Below, one piece after another: positions 18,226-26,170 of a DNA stretch of 34,780 nt (positions within the stretch are counted from its first letter, which is position 1; the number at the start of each line of letters is the position of its first letter). The notes beneath the pieces were generated by a model that worked only from the letters and a program-made list of their open reading frames with translations, did no database searches and was not told the origin of the DNA. Source of the stretch: CAYNQN01 sp964530525 (lineage in GTDB: Bacteria > Actinomycetota > Acidimicrobiia > Acidimicrobiales > Acidimicrobilacustridaceae); the NCBI GenBank assembly GCA_964530525.1, contig CAZHBH010000019.1, forward strand, positions 1 to 34,780, in the 5' to 3' direction. Both the position numbers and the translations under genes were made by a program.

Positions 18226-18231
18226 TACTCT
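18226..18231 (+). promoter_or_regulatory. Possible -10 box of the infC operon
   Basis: TACTCT fits TANNNT and would start a leader of about 55 nt ahead of infC. There is no good -35 (TCGTAC at 17 nt). The overlapping sequence on the other strand (TAGAGT) also fits, so the direction is uncertain. Confidence 0.3.
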
Positions 18232-18292
18232 ACGACCTCGACAAAGGACCGAGAGCGGGGAGCATTCGCGCATTGATCAGGAGTGAACGGCG

Positions 18293-18919
18293 ATAGCCAC
18301 GGTCAGCAACGAACCCAGGATCAATGACCGCATCCGCGCCCGGGAAGTCCGGCTCATCGGCTCCGATGGAACTCAACTCGGCATAAAGACCTTGCCCGAG
18401 GCGCTGTCCATGGCCCGTGAGATGAGCCTCGACCTGGTGGAGGTGGCCGACAAGGCCAGTCCGCCCGTGTGCCGGATCATGGACTACGGCCGCTACAAGT
18501 ACCAGGCGGCTCAGCGGGCCAAGGAGTCCAGGCGCAAGAGCACCAACATCGTGGTCAAGGAGATGAAGTACCGGCCGAAGATCGGCCATGCGGACTTCGA
18601 CACCAAGACCCGGAGGGTGGAGCGCTTCCTGGGCGAGGGACACAAGGTGAAGGTCACCATCATGTTCCGAGGCAGGGAGATGCAACACCCGGAGCTCGGC
18701 AAGAAGATCCTCGATCAAGTTGCCGAGCAGGTGGCCCACGTGGGCAAGGTGGAGGTCTTCCCCAAGCTCGACGGGCGCAACATGACCATGGTGCTGGGTC
18801 CAGATCGCAAGGCCCAGGCGGACCACAAGAAGGCCGCCGAGGCAGAGACAACAGGAGAGCACGCCGCCGAGATCGATGCGGGTGGCGACGAGGCAAGCGA
18901 GGAGAGCGAGGAGAGCTGA
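18293..18919 (+). CDS. infC: Translation initiation factor IF-3, apparent ATA start
   Basis: IF-3 binds the 30S subunit, blocks premature 50S joining and rejects wrong start codons. The conserved N-terminus (VSNEPRINDRIRAREVRLIG) begins at 18302, but the in-frame codons from the TGA at 18284 are ACG, GCG, ATA, GCC, ACG, GTC. ATA 18293 is the only plausible near-cognate, with AGGAG ending 9 nt upstream; the first ATG (18410) would delete about 39 residues. Escherichia coli infC uses ATT for autoregulation by the same discrimination, so a rare start here fits known biology. The C-domain has MKYRPKIGHADFDTK and VTIMFRGREM. A 25-residue acidic tail makes it 208 residues, longer than usual. Confidence 0.9.
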   Translation: MATVSNEPRINDRIRAREVRLIGSDGTQLGIKTLPEALSMAREMSLDLVEVADKASPPVCRIMDYGRYKYQAAQRAKESRRKSTNIVVKEMKYRPKIGHADFDTKTRRVERFLGEGHKVKVTIMFRGREMQHPELGKKILDQVAEQVAHVGKVEVFPKLDGRNMTMVLGPDRKAQADHKKAAEAETTGEHAAEIDAGGDEASEESEES

Positions 18920-19116
18920 TGGGGAACAAGATGAAGACCCATAGGGGCGCCGCCAAGCGCTTCAAGGTGACGGGCTCCGGCAAGCTCCTGCGCGGCAGCA
19001 CCAACCTCAACCACATCCTCGAGAAGAAGAGCCCCCGTCGCAAGCGTCGCCTGTCGGGAGACGCCGCCGTGAGCCCTGCCGACAGTCGGGCGGTGCGGCG
19101 CCAGCTCGGCATCTAG
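18919..19116 (+). CDS. rpmI: 50S ribosomal protein L35
   Basis: L35 is a small, basic protein of the large ribosomal subunit. The 65-residue product has the family start MGNKMKTHRGAAKRFKVTGS and the basic segment ILEKKSPRRKRRLSG. ATG 18919 overlaps the infC stop by one base (TGATG), and a GAGGAG lies just upstream, so it is coupled to IF-3 synthesis. The order infC-rpmI-rplT is nearly universal in bacteria. Confidence 0.97.
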   Translation: MGNKMKTHRGAAKRFKVTGSGKLLRGSTNLNHILEKKSPRRKRRLSGDAAVSPADSRAVRRQLGI

Positions 19117-19169
19117 CCGGCTCCAACCCGAGCACGCCGGCACCCAGTTCAACCCGAAAGGAATCCCCG

Positions 19170-19559
19170 ATGGCCCGAGTAAAGCGATCGGTCGCAAGCA
19201 GGAAGCACCGCCGCTCCACCTTGGAGCGCGCCAAGGGCTACTACGGCAACAAGAGCCGCTCCTACCGCGCCGCCAACGAGCAGGTGATGCACTCCCTGCG
19301 CTACGCCTACCGCGACAGGCGCGCCCGCAAGGGCGACATGCGCAGGCTCTGGATCCAGCGCATCAACGCTGCCTGCAGGATCGAGGGCATCAGCTACAGC
19401 CGCTTCATCGACGGGCTTCGTCTCGCCGAGGTCGACGCGGACCGCAAGATCCTCGCGGAGCTGGCGGTGGCCGACCCGGCCGCCTTCGGTGCCCTGGTCC
19501 AGATCGCCCGGGCGGCGCTCGACGCCAAGCCCGCAGCGGTAGCCCCGGTCGGCTCCTGA
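19170..19559 (+). CDS. rplT: 50S ribosomal protein L20
   Basis: L20 is an early assembly protein that binds 23S rRNA. The 129-residue protein has MARVKRSVASRKHRR, AKGYYGNKSRSYRAANEQV and WIQRINAACRIEGISYSRFI. AAGGA lies 9 nt before ATG 19170. In known bacteria L20 represses its own operon by binding leader RNA; I do not see a defined binding site here. In mycobacteria a tsnR-type rRNA methyltransferase gene lies between rplT and pheS; it is absent here. Confidence 0.97.
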   Translation: MARVKRSVASRKHRRSTLERAKGYYGNKSRSYRAANEQVMHSLRYAYRDRRARKGDMRRLWIQRINAACRIEGISYSRFIDGLRLAEVDADRKILAELAVADPAAFGALVQIARAALDAKPAAVAPVGS

Positions 19560-19569
19560 ACGCAGCGCG

Positions 19570-20628
19570 GTGGACGACGAGGTCCTCCCGCGGGTGATCC
19601 ACACCGACGTCGAGCGTGTCGCCGTCGAGGCGGCGGAGCGTCTGTCGACAGCGAACACCGTCGAAGAGCTGGACGAGATCCAGACGGCGATCCTGGGCAA
19701 GCGGAGCCGGCTCCAAGAGCTGAAGCGTGCGCTCGGCGGCCTCGAGCCCGAGGACCGGCGCGCTGCGGGACGGGCCCTCAACGAGGCCCGGGAGCGTCTC
19801 GAGATCCTGGTCGACGAGCGCCGGACCGAGCTCGCCGCAGCCGCTCGCTCTGCCCGCATCGAGGCCGAGCGCATGGACCTCACAGAGGTCCGGTCGCATG
19901 CGCGCAGGGGTCACCTGCACCTCGTCACCCAGACCCGTGACCGCCTTGAGGACCTCTTCGTGGGCATGGGCTTCACGGTCGCTGAGGGCCCCGAGGTGGA
20001 GACCGACTGGTACAACTTCGAAGCCCTCAACATCCCGGAGGCCCACCCGGCACGTGGCATGTGGGACACGCTCTACGTGGAGCGGGCAGATCCCGAGACG
20101 ATCCTGCTGCGCACGCACACCTCCCCGGTGCAGATCCGCGTGATGGCGTCGACACCGCCACCCATAGCCATCGTGGCTCCCGGGCGGGTCTACCGCCGTG
20201 ACACGGCGGATGCGAGCCACCTCCCGGTGTTCCACCAGATCGAGGGCCTCGTGGTCGATCGCGGCATCAGCTTCGCAGACCTCGCCGGGACGCTGGAGGC
20301 CTTCACCACCGCCTACTTCGGGGGCGGCATCCACTCTCGCCTGCGACCCTCGTACTTCCCTTTCACGGAGCCCTCGGCCGAGTACGACATCAACTGCATC
20401 ATCTGCGAAGGGTCCGGTTGTCGTACCTGCGCCGGCACCGGATGGCTGGAGCTGGGCGGGTGCGGGATGGTGCACCCCAACGTCTTCGCTGCTGTGGGCG
20501 TGGATCCGGAAGAGTGGACGGGCTTCGCGTTCGGCTTCGGCATCGATCGCCTTGCCCTCATGCGCCACGGCATCGACGACATCCGAGAGCTGGTGTTGAA
20601 CGACGTGCGGTTCCTGGAGCAGTTCTGA
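19570..20628 (+). CDS. pheS: Phenylalanyl-tRNA synthetase alpha subunit
   Basis: PheS is the catalytic subunit of the heterotetrameric class II synthetase. GTG 19570, 10 nt after rplT, gives 352 residues. An N-terminal coiled-coil-like helical region (about 15-95) for tRNA binding is followed by HPARGMWDTLYVE (motif 1 area), GRVYRRDTADASHLPVFHQ (motif 2) and FGFGIDRLALMRHGIDDIR (motif 3). Before motif 3 is a CxxC-rich insert, CIICEGSGCRTCAGTGW, with four cysteines that could bind zinc; a similar segment occurs in some thermophile PheS proteins. The stop overlaps the pheT ATG by one base. Confidence 0.97.
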   Translation: MDDEVLPRVIHTDVERVAVEAAERLSTANTVEELDEIQTAILGKRSRLQELKRALGGLEPEDRRAAGRALNEARERLEILVDERRTELAAAARSARIEAERMDLTEVRSHARRGHLHLVTQTRDRLEDLFVGMGFTVAEGPEVETDWYNFEALNIPEAHPARGMWDTLYVERADPETILLRTHTSPVQIRVMASTPPPIAIVAPGRVYRRDTADASHLPVFHQIEGLVVDRGISFADLAGTLEAFTTAYFGGGIHSRLRPSYFPFTEPSAEYDINCIICEGSGCRTCAGTGWLELGGCGMVHPNVFAAVGVDPEEWTGFAFGFGIDRLALMRHGIDDIRELVLNDVRFLEQF

Positions 20629-22997
20629 TGCGCGTCCTGCTGTCGTGGCTCAACGAGATGGCTCCCTTCGGCGACGACCACGTGGCCCTCGGGGAGCAGA
20701 TGAGCGACCTGGGGATGGCCGTGGAGTCCACGAGTTTCGTGGGGGAGGGCCTCGACGGCGTGGTCGTGGCCGAGGTCCTGGCCTTGCGACCGCATCCCGA
20801 CGCGGACCGCGTACAGCTGGTCGACGTGGAGGTGGGTGACGGGCAGGCGATCCAGATCGTCTGCGGGGCGTTCAACATGGCCGTGGGCGACCGGGTTCCC
20901 CTTGCCACCGTGGGCACCGTCCTACCCGGCGGGATGAAGATCGAACGCCGCAAGCTGCGCGGAGAGCCCTCCAACGGGATGCTCTGCTCTGCGGTCGAGC
21001 TGGGCCTCCACGGCGAGGCCGCTCACGAAGGGATCCTGATCCTCCCTCCTGACGTCGAACCGGGTACCGACGCCGGCGAGGCGCTAGGCCTCCGCCGCGA
21101 CGTTCTGTGGGACCTCGAGATCAACCCCAACCGGCCCGACGCGCTGTCCGTGGCGGGCGTGGCACGGGACCTCGCGGCGAGGATGGGCGTTCCGTTCCAT
21201 CTCCCTGAGCCCTCGACGGACGAGAGCGGCGACATCGCAGGGACGGCCTCGGTGGAGATCGTCGACACCGACCTCTGCGGGCGCTTCCTCGTGCGCACGG
21301 TGCGAGGGGTGAGGGTGGGGGAGTCGACTCCGGAGGTGGCAGGACGTCTGCGGGCCATGGGGATGCGCCCGGTCAACAGCGTCGTCGACGCCTCGAACTA
21401 CGTGATGCTCGAGCTGGGCCAACCGAACCACACCTTCGACCTCGCCAAGGTCCCTGGGGGAGCGCTCAGGGTCCGCTGGGCGCGCAGCGGCGAGGAGGTC
21501 GAGACGCTCGACGGCGTTCGCCGGCGTCTGGAGCCCACCGATGGGGTGGTGGCCGACCGCGACGACAGGGCGGTCTCGATCGCCGGGATCATGGGAGGTT
21601 CCTCCACCGAGATCTCGGAAGCCACCTCGGACGTGCTCTTGGAGGTGGCCTGGTGGCAACCGATGGCCATCGCCCGAAGCGCCAAGCGGTTGGGCCTTCG
21701 CAGCGAGGCGTCGATGCGCTTCGAGCGCGGTGCGGATCCCGAGATGGTCGAGCTGGCGGCGGCCCGCTTCTGCGAGCTGATGGCCGCACGGGGCGCCGTG
21801 GTGGTGGGTGGATCGGTAGATGCCTCAGGCTCGTTGCCGGCCCCGACCCGCATTCGCGTGCGGACCCAGCGGACGAACCGTCTCCTGGGCACGTCACTTT
21901 CGTCCTCGGATGTGAGGGCACTGCTGGAACCGATCGGCTTCCGTTGCGAGGCCGACGCTTCGTCCGACGAGGAAGCGCATTGGGTGACCGTGCCCTCGTT
22001 CCGACCAGACACCTCCAACGAGACCGACGTTGCCGAAGAGGTGGCCCGCCACCACGGCTACTCGCGCATCGCACCCACCCTCCCGGCCTCTTCGCGGATC
22101 GGCTCGCTCACGGAGCGCCAGCGGGAGCGTCGAGAGATCAGGCAGATCCTCGTCGGGGCGGGGATCGACGAAGCGATGCCGATGCCCTTCTTGGCGCCTG
22201 ACGACCTGGCTCGCTGCGGAGTGCCCGGCGGAGCCCTGGTCCTGTCCAACCCCCTGGCGGCCGAGGAGTCGGTGCTGCGGACCTCGCTTCGACCGGGACT
22301 CCTCGCCAGCATCGCCTACAACGCGTCCCATCGCAGCACGGGAGCTCGGCTCTTCGAGATCGGCAAGGTCTTCTTCGACCTGGAAGGCGAGGAGGCGCCG
22401 CTGCCCGTGGAGCGCGAGCACCTGGGTGTGGCGCTCGCCGGGAGCGAGGCCCCGAGCGCGGTCGAGGTCTGGGCGTTGCTGCGCGGCGCGCTGGGGCTGC
22501 GTGCTGTCGAGACGCGTCAGACGCCCGTCGATGGGCTGCACCCGACCCGCAGTGCCGAGCTGGTGAGCGGCGGCGCGGTCGTGGGGGCTGTCGGCGAGGT
22601 CGACCCCGAGGTGCTGGCAGCACTCGGAATCGGAGAGCGGGTGGCGTGGCTCGAGGCCGATCTCGACTCCTTGCTCGAGACCCCCCACGGTCCGAGCCCC
22701 TACCGGCCGGTCAGCCGCTACCCCTCCAGCGACGTCGACCTGGCCTTCGTGCTCGACGACACGACACCGGCAGCCGCCGTCGAAGGACTGATCCGCTCGG
22801 CGGGGGGAGATCCCCTGGTCGGCGTGCGGCTCTTCGACGTCTTCCGTGGTGAGCCACTCTCTGCCGGCAGTCGCAGCCTCGCCTTCGCGCTGCGGTTCCA
22901 GGCGCGGGACCACACCCTCACCGATGACGAGGTGGCCGAGCTCCGGGCACGGGTGATAGCTGCAGTCGAGGCGGGGTCGTCGGCGCGCCTTCGCTGA
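20628..22997 (+). CDS. pheT: Phenylalanyl-tRNA synthetase beta subunit
   Basis: PheT pairs with PheS, binds tRNA-Phe and edits misacylated Tyr. ATG 20628 (TGATG overlap with pheS) gives 789 residues beginning MRVLLSWLNEM. The tRNA-binding OB domain (about 42-155) has ALRPHPDADRVQLVDVEVG and RKLRGEPSNGMLCS. The B3/B4 editing domain includes RPVNSVVDASNYVMLELGQP; the B5 and catalytic-like core contain LGLRSEASMRFERGADPE and EEVARHHGYSRI. The C-terminal FDX-ACB domain has YPSSDVDLAFVL. All domains look intact. Confidence 0.97.
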   Translation: MRVLLSWLNEMAPFGDDHVALGEQMSDLGMAVESTSFVGEGLDGVVVAEVLALRPHPDADRVQLVDVEVGDGQAIQIVCGAFNMAVGDRVPLATVGTVLPGGMKIERRKLRGEPSNGMLCSAVELGLHGEAAHEGILILPPDVEPGTDAGEALGLRRDVLWDLEINPNRPDALSVAGVARDLAARMGVPFHLPEPSTDESGDIAGTASVEIVDTDLCGRFLVRTVRGVRVGESTPEVAGRLRAMGMRPVNSVVDASNYVMLELGQPNHTFDLAKVPGGALRVRWARSGEEVETLDGVRRRLEPTDGVVADRDDRAVSIAGIMGGSSTEISEATSDVLLEVAWWQPMAIARSAKRLGLRSEASMRFERGADPEMVELAAARFCELMAARGAVVVGGSVDASGSLPAPTRIRVRTQRTNRLLGTSLSSSDVRALLEPIGFRCEADASSDEEAHWVTVPSFRPDTSNETDVAEEVARHHGYSRIAPTLPASSRIGSLTERQRERREIRQILVGAGIDEAMPMPFLAPDDLARCGVPGGALVLSNPLAAEESVLRTSLRPGLLASIAYNASHRSTGARLFEIGKVFFDLEGEEAPLPVEREHLGVALAGSEAPSAVEVWALLRGALGLRAVETRQTPVDGLHPTRSAELVSGGAVVGAVGEVDPEVLAALGIGERVAWLEADLDSLLETPHGPSPYRPVSRYPSSDVDLAFVLDDTTPAAAVEGLIRSAGGDPLVGVRLFDVFRGEPLSAGSRSLAFALRFQARDHTLTDDEVAELRARVIAAVEAGSSARLR

Positions 22998-23008
22998 ACA
23001 CGGGCCAG

Positions 23009-23037
23009 TTGCATAGTAATGCGGTAGGTCGTATGAT
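23009..23037 (+). promoter_or_regulatory. Predicted arg operon promoter with overlapping ARG-box-like operator
   Basis: TTGCAT (23009-23014), a 17-nt spacer and TATGAT (23032-23037) form the best promoter in the window, ending 6 nt before the argC GTG, so the mRNA should be leaderless. The -35 overlaps an inverted repeat, GCAT-AGTA-ATGC (23011-23022), resembling the half-sites of ARG boxes described in actinobacteria. ArgR, encoded in the same operon, would block RNA polymerase here when arginine is plentiful. The promoter is seen in sequence; the operator role is inferred. Confidence 0.7.
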
Positions 23038-23043
23038 CTCGCG

Positions 23044-24075
23044 GTGCTATCTGTAGGGGTTATCGGGGCATCGGGGTTCACGGGTGCAGAGCTCCTGCGC
23101 CTCTGCGCGCAGCATCCGGAGATGGACGTGAAGGTCGCCACTGGTGACACCCAGGCAGGGGTCCCCGTCGGCCAGCTGTACCCGAGCCTCGCCGCCCACT
23201 ATCCGAACCTCACGCTCTCGCCCTACGAGCCCAGCTCGGTGGCCGGCTTGGATCTCGTCTTCTTGGGGCTGCCCCACGGGGCGTCCCAGCGCATCGTTCC
23301 CGAGCTCATGGGCTCCGTGAGCTGGGTGGTGGACCTGTCGGCCGACTTCAGGCTCTCGGACCCGGCTGCCTACCCCCAGTGGTACGGCGCCGAGCACGCT
23401 GCGCCCGAGCTGCTGGGCAAGGTGCCCTACGGCCTGCCCGAGCTCTTCCGCTCGGACCTCGTCGGTGCCGAGGTCGTCGCGTCTGCTGGGTGCTATCCCA
23501 CCTCGGCCGCCCTCGCCCTGGCCCCGCTCGTGGAGGCCGGCCTCGTCGAGACCGAGGGCATCGTCGTGGATGCCGCCAGCGGTGTGTCCGGGGCGGGCCG
23601 GGCGCCCAAGCCCAACACGACGTTCTGCTCCGCCGACGAGGACTTCGCCGCTTACGGGTTGCTGGACCACCGACACACGCCCGAGATCGAGCAGACCCTG
23701 GGTCGGATCGGGGAAACGGGCTCCATCCTGTTCACCCCCCACCTGGCGCCCATGTCGAGGGGGATCCTGGCCACCTGCTACGCACGTCCGACGAGGACCT
23801 CTTCCACGGGAGAGCTGCTCGAGGTCTACCGCGAGCGCTATGCGCGAGAACCGTTCGTCGTGGTCACGGATGGTTCTCCTTCCACCAAGGCGACCCTCGG
23901 TGCCAACACGGCCCAGGTCACGGTGCGCTACGACGAGCGGACCGGCTGGGTGCTCGCCCTGTGTGCCATCGACAACCTCACCAAGGGTGCGTCCGGACAG
24001 GCGATCCAGTGCGCCAACATCATGGCCGGGCTCCCGGAGTCGACGGGCCTGCCCACCGTCGCGGTCTATCCGTGA
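23044..24075 (+). CDS. argC: N-acetyl-gamma-glutamyl-phosphate reductase
   Basis: ArgC reduces N-acetylglutamyl phosphate with NADPH to the semialdehyde, step 3 of arginine synthesis. The 343-residue protein has an N-terminal Rossmann motif GASGFTGAELLRL (8-20), the active-site Cys in SAGCYPTSAALAL, GVSGAGRAPKPNTTF, and the conserved His region FTPHLAPMSRGI. GTG 23044 is fixed by the promoter spacing and by the immediate Rossmann fold. It is the first gene of the operon. Confidence 0.96.
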   Translation: MLSVGVIGASGFTGAELLRLCAQHPEMDVKVATGDTQAGVPVGQLYPSLAAHYPNLTLSPYEPSSVAGLDLVFLGLPHGASQRIVPELMGSVSWVVDLSADFRLSDPAAYPQWYGAEHAAPELLGKVPYGLPELFRSDLVGAEVVASAGCYPTSAALALAPLVEAGLVETEGIVVDAASGVSGAGRAPKPNTTFCSADEDFAAYGLLDHRHTPEIEQTLGRIGETGSILFTPHLAPMSRGILATCYARPTRTSSTGELLEVYRERYAREPFVVVTDGSPSTKATLGANTAQVTVRYDERTGWVLALCAIDNLTKGASGQAIQCANIMAGLPESTGLPTVAVYP

Positions 24076-24087
24076 AGGAGCTCCGAC

Positions 24088-24144
24088 ATGAGCGGAACCC
24101 ATAGTTCGGCCCCGGCTCAACCGGCATCGCAGGGAGCATCATGA
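24088..24144 (+). CDS. Candidate 18-codon mini-ORF between argC and argJ
   Basis: ATG 24088 follows AAGGAG (24075-24080) with 7 nt spacing and begins 13 nt after the argC stop. The frame has 18 codons (peptide MSGTHSSAPAQPASQGAS) and ends with TGA 24142-24144, overlapping the argJ ATG as ATGA. The start context, GGAGC then ATGAGCG, resembles that of argJ itself. It could couple argC and argJ translation across a gap that lacks direct overlap. There are no arginine codons, so an arginine-sensing attenuator is unlikely. Translation is unproven. Confidence 0.4.
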   Translation: MSGTHSSAPAQPASQGAS

Positions 24145-25304
24145 GCGTCACGTCAGCCCGAGGGTTCGTCGCTGCCGGTGTGGCGGCAGGCATCAAGCCG
24201 AGCGGAGGGCTGGACCTGGCCCTGGTGGCGACTGACGACGGCCGGCCGGTTCCGGCTGCTGGGGTGTTCACCCAGAACCTCATGGTCGCCCCTCCCGTCA
24301 CCGTCTCGCGCTCGCACCTGATGATCACGGGCGGCCGTGCGGCGGGGGTGGTGCTCAACTCGGGGAACGCGAACGCGGCCACGGGGCAGCCCGGGATCGT
24401 CGACGCCACCACCATGTGCGAGCTCACGGGGGTGGGCCTGGGATGCGACCGCTCCGAGGTTCTGGTGTGCTCGACCGGGCTCATCGGCATCCGTCTCCCC
24501 ATGGAGGTCGTCGAGCCGGCCATCCCCGTGGCGCTCGGCGCCCTCGCCGTGGATGGCGGAGCCGACGCCGCCAGGGCGATCATGACGACCGACACCTTCT
24601 CGAAGGAGGTCACCGTAGAGCGCGACGGGTTTGTGCTCGGAGGCATGGCCAAGGGAGCGGCGATGCTCGCCCCCAACATGGCCACGATGCTCGCGGTCCT
24701 CACCACGGACGCGCTCGCCACACCTGAAGAGCTGCAGGACGCGCTCGGGTCGGCAGTTGAGGGCTCGTTCAACGCCCTCACCATCGACGGGTGCACGTCC
24801 ACCAACGACACGGTGCTCGTACTCGCTTCCGGTAGGGCCGGCGCACAGGCACCAGGGGCGCTGGAGGAGGCCATGGCGGAGGCCTGCACGTACCTGGCCC
24901 AGGAGATGGCTGCCGACGCCGAGGGGGCCACGAAGCTGGTCGAGCTCGTGGTGGTGGGCGCTCGTTCCGACGAGGAGGCCCGTGCTGCCGCTCGCAAGGT
25001 GGCCGACAGCCTGCTGGTGAAGTGCTCCTGGTACGGGGGCGATCCCTACTGGGGTCGGATCGCCAGCGAGCTCGGTAGCGCAGGGGTCGGCTTCGACCAA
25101 CGGCTCCTGGCGATCAGCTACGGAGGGATCGTGGTCTGCGAGGGCGGAGTCGAGGTCGACCACGATCGCGCCGCCGTGGCCCGGCACATGGGCGGGGATC
25201 GCCTCCACATCCTCTGCGACTTGGGGATCGGCAGCGGCCAAGCCACCGTGCTGACCAACGACCTGACGCACGAGTACGTCGACGAGAACATGAGGACCTC
25301 ATGA
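24141..25304 (+). CDS. argJ: Glutamate N-acetyltransferase / ornithine acetyltransferase
   Basis: ArgJ moves the acetyl group from N-acetylornithine to glutamate, recycling it; bifunctional members also use acetyl-CoA. The 387-residue proenzyme is self-cleaved: KGAAMLAPNMATMLAVLTTD places the cut between Ala181 and Thr182, with Thr182 the nucleophile. VLNSGNANAATG and STGLIGIRLP are present before the cut, and GCTSTNDTVLVLASG and CSWYGGDPYWGRI after it. GGGAG lies 4 nt before ATG 24141. No argE is adjacent, in line with acetyl recycling. The stop overlaps the argB ATG as ATGA. Confidence 0.96.
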   Translation: MSVTSARGFVAAGVAAGIKPSGGLDLALVATDDGRPVPAAGVFTQNLMVAPPVTVSRSHLMITGGRAAGVVLNSGNANAATGQPGIVDATTMCELTGVGLGCDRSEVLVCSTGLIGIRLPMEVVEPAIPVALGALAVDGGADAARAIMTTDTFSKEVTVERDGFVLGGMAKGAAMLAPNMATMLAVLTTDALATPEELQDALGSAVEGSFNALTIDGCTSTNDTVLVLASGRAGAQAPGALEEAMAEACTYLAQEMAADAEGATKLVELVVVGARSDEEARAAARKVADSLLVKCSWYGGDPYWGRIASELGSAGVGFDQRLLAISYGGIVVCEGGVEVDHDRAAVARHMGGDRLHILCDLGIGSGQATVLTNDLTHEYVDENMRTS

Positions 25305-26170
25305 CGCCGGGTTCGGAGCGCGCGGATGTCCTGATCGAGGCCCTTCCCTACATCCGAAGGTTCAAGGACGCGACGATCGTCGTGAAGTTCGGCGGCAACG
25401 CGATGGTCGACGCGAAGCTGTCTCAGTCCTTCGCCAAGGACATGGTGCTGCTGCAGTCGGTGGGACTGCGTCCGGTCGTGGTCCACGGCGGGGGACCTCA
25501 GATCGGGCAGCTCATGAACAGGCTCGGCAAGGTTCCCGAGTTCCGCGACGGCCTGCGTGTCACCGACGCGGAGACGCTCGACATCGTGCGGATGGTCCTC
25601 GTGGGCAAGGTCGGCCGGGACATAGTGGGTGCGATCAACGTGCACGCCCCGGTGGCTGTGGGCTTGTCGGGGGAGGATGCGGGCCTCCTGCTCGCCAGCG
25701 AGCACAACCCCGAGCTGGGCTTCGCGGGCGATGTGAGGGCCGTGAACGCCCAGGTGATCGACCGCCTGCTGGACGAGGGCTTCATACCGGTCATCTCTAC
25801 GATCGGCACCGACCTCGGAGGCCAGGCCTACAACGTCAACGCCGACACCGGAGCAGGAGCCATCGCCGCCGAGCTCGGTGCCGAGAAGGTGATCTACCTC
25901 ACCGACGTGCCAGGACTCTTGCACGACGTCTCCGACGACAGCACGCTCATCAGCCACATCGACACCGACGCCCTGGCCGACCTGATCGCGCGCGGCGTGC
26001 TGACGGAGGGGATGATCCCCAAGATGGCAGCATGCCTGGCGGCTGTGCGAGGAGGCGTGGGGGCGGCTCACCTGCTCGACGGCAGGGTCCCGCACGTCGT
26101 GCTCCTGGAGCTGTTCACCGACGCTGGCATCGGGACGATGGTGACCGCCGGCGAGGCGTCTGCCAGATGA
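25301..26170 (+). CDS. argB: Acetylglutamate kinase
   Basis: ArgB phosphorylates N-acetylglutamate and is usually the arginine-feedback point. The 289-residue protein has ATIVVKFGGNAMVD (phosphate-binding Lys), VVVHGGGPQIGQLM, the acetylglutamate site in FRDGLRVTDAETLDIV, and NVNADTGAGAIAAELGAEKVIYLTDVPG. The N-terminal helix SERADVLIEALPYIRRF resembles that of arginine-sensitive hexameric kinases, so feedback inhibition is likely. Both ends overlap neighbours as ATGA. Confidence 0.96.
   Translation: MTPGSERADVLIEALPYIRRFKDATIVVKFGGNAMVDAKLSQSFAKDMVLLQSVGLRPVVVHGGGPQIGQLMNRLGKVPEFRDGLRVTDAETLDIVRMVLVGKVGRDIVGAINVHAPVAVGLSGEDAGLLLASEHNPELGFAGDVRAVNAQVIDRLLDEGFIPVISTIGTDLGGQAYNVNADTGAGAIAAELGAEKVIYLTDVPGLLHDVSDDSTLISHIDTDALADLIARGVLTEGMIPKMAACLAAVRGGVGAAHLLDGRVPHVVLLELFTDAGIGTMVTAGEASAR

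Noticed and set aside
18273..18296. 7-codon TTG frame ending as ATAG on the infC start
   Set aside because: It mimics the other mini-ORFs but is very short and its SD-like GGGGAG is 10 nt away; not strong enough to list.
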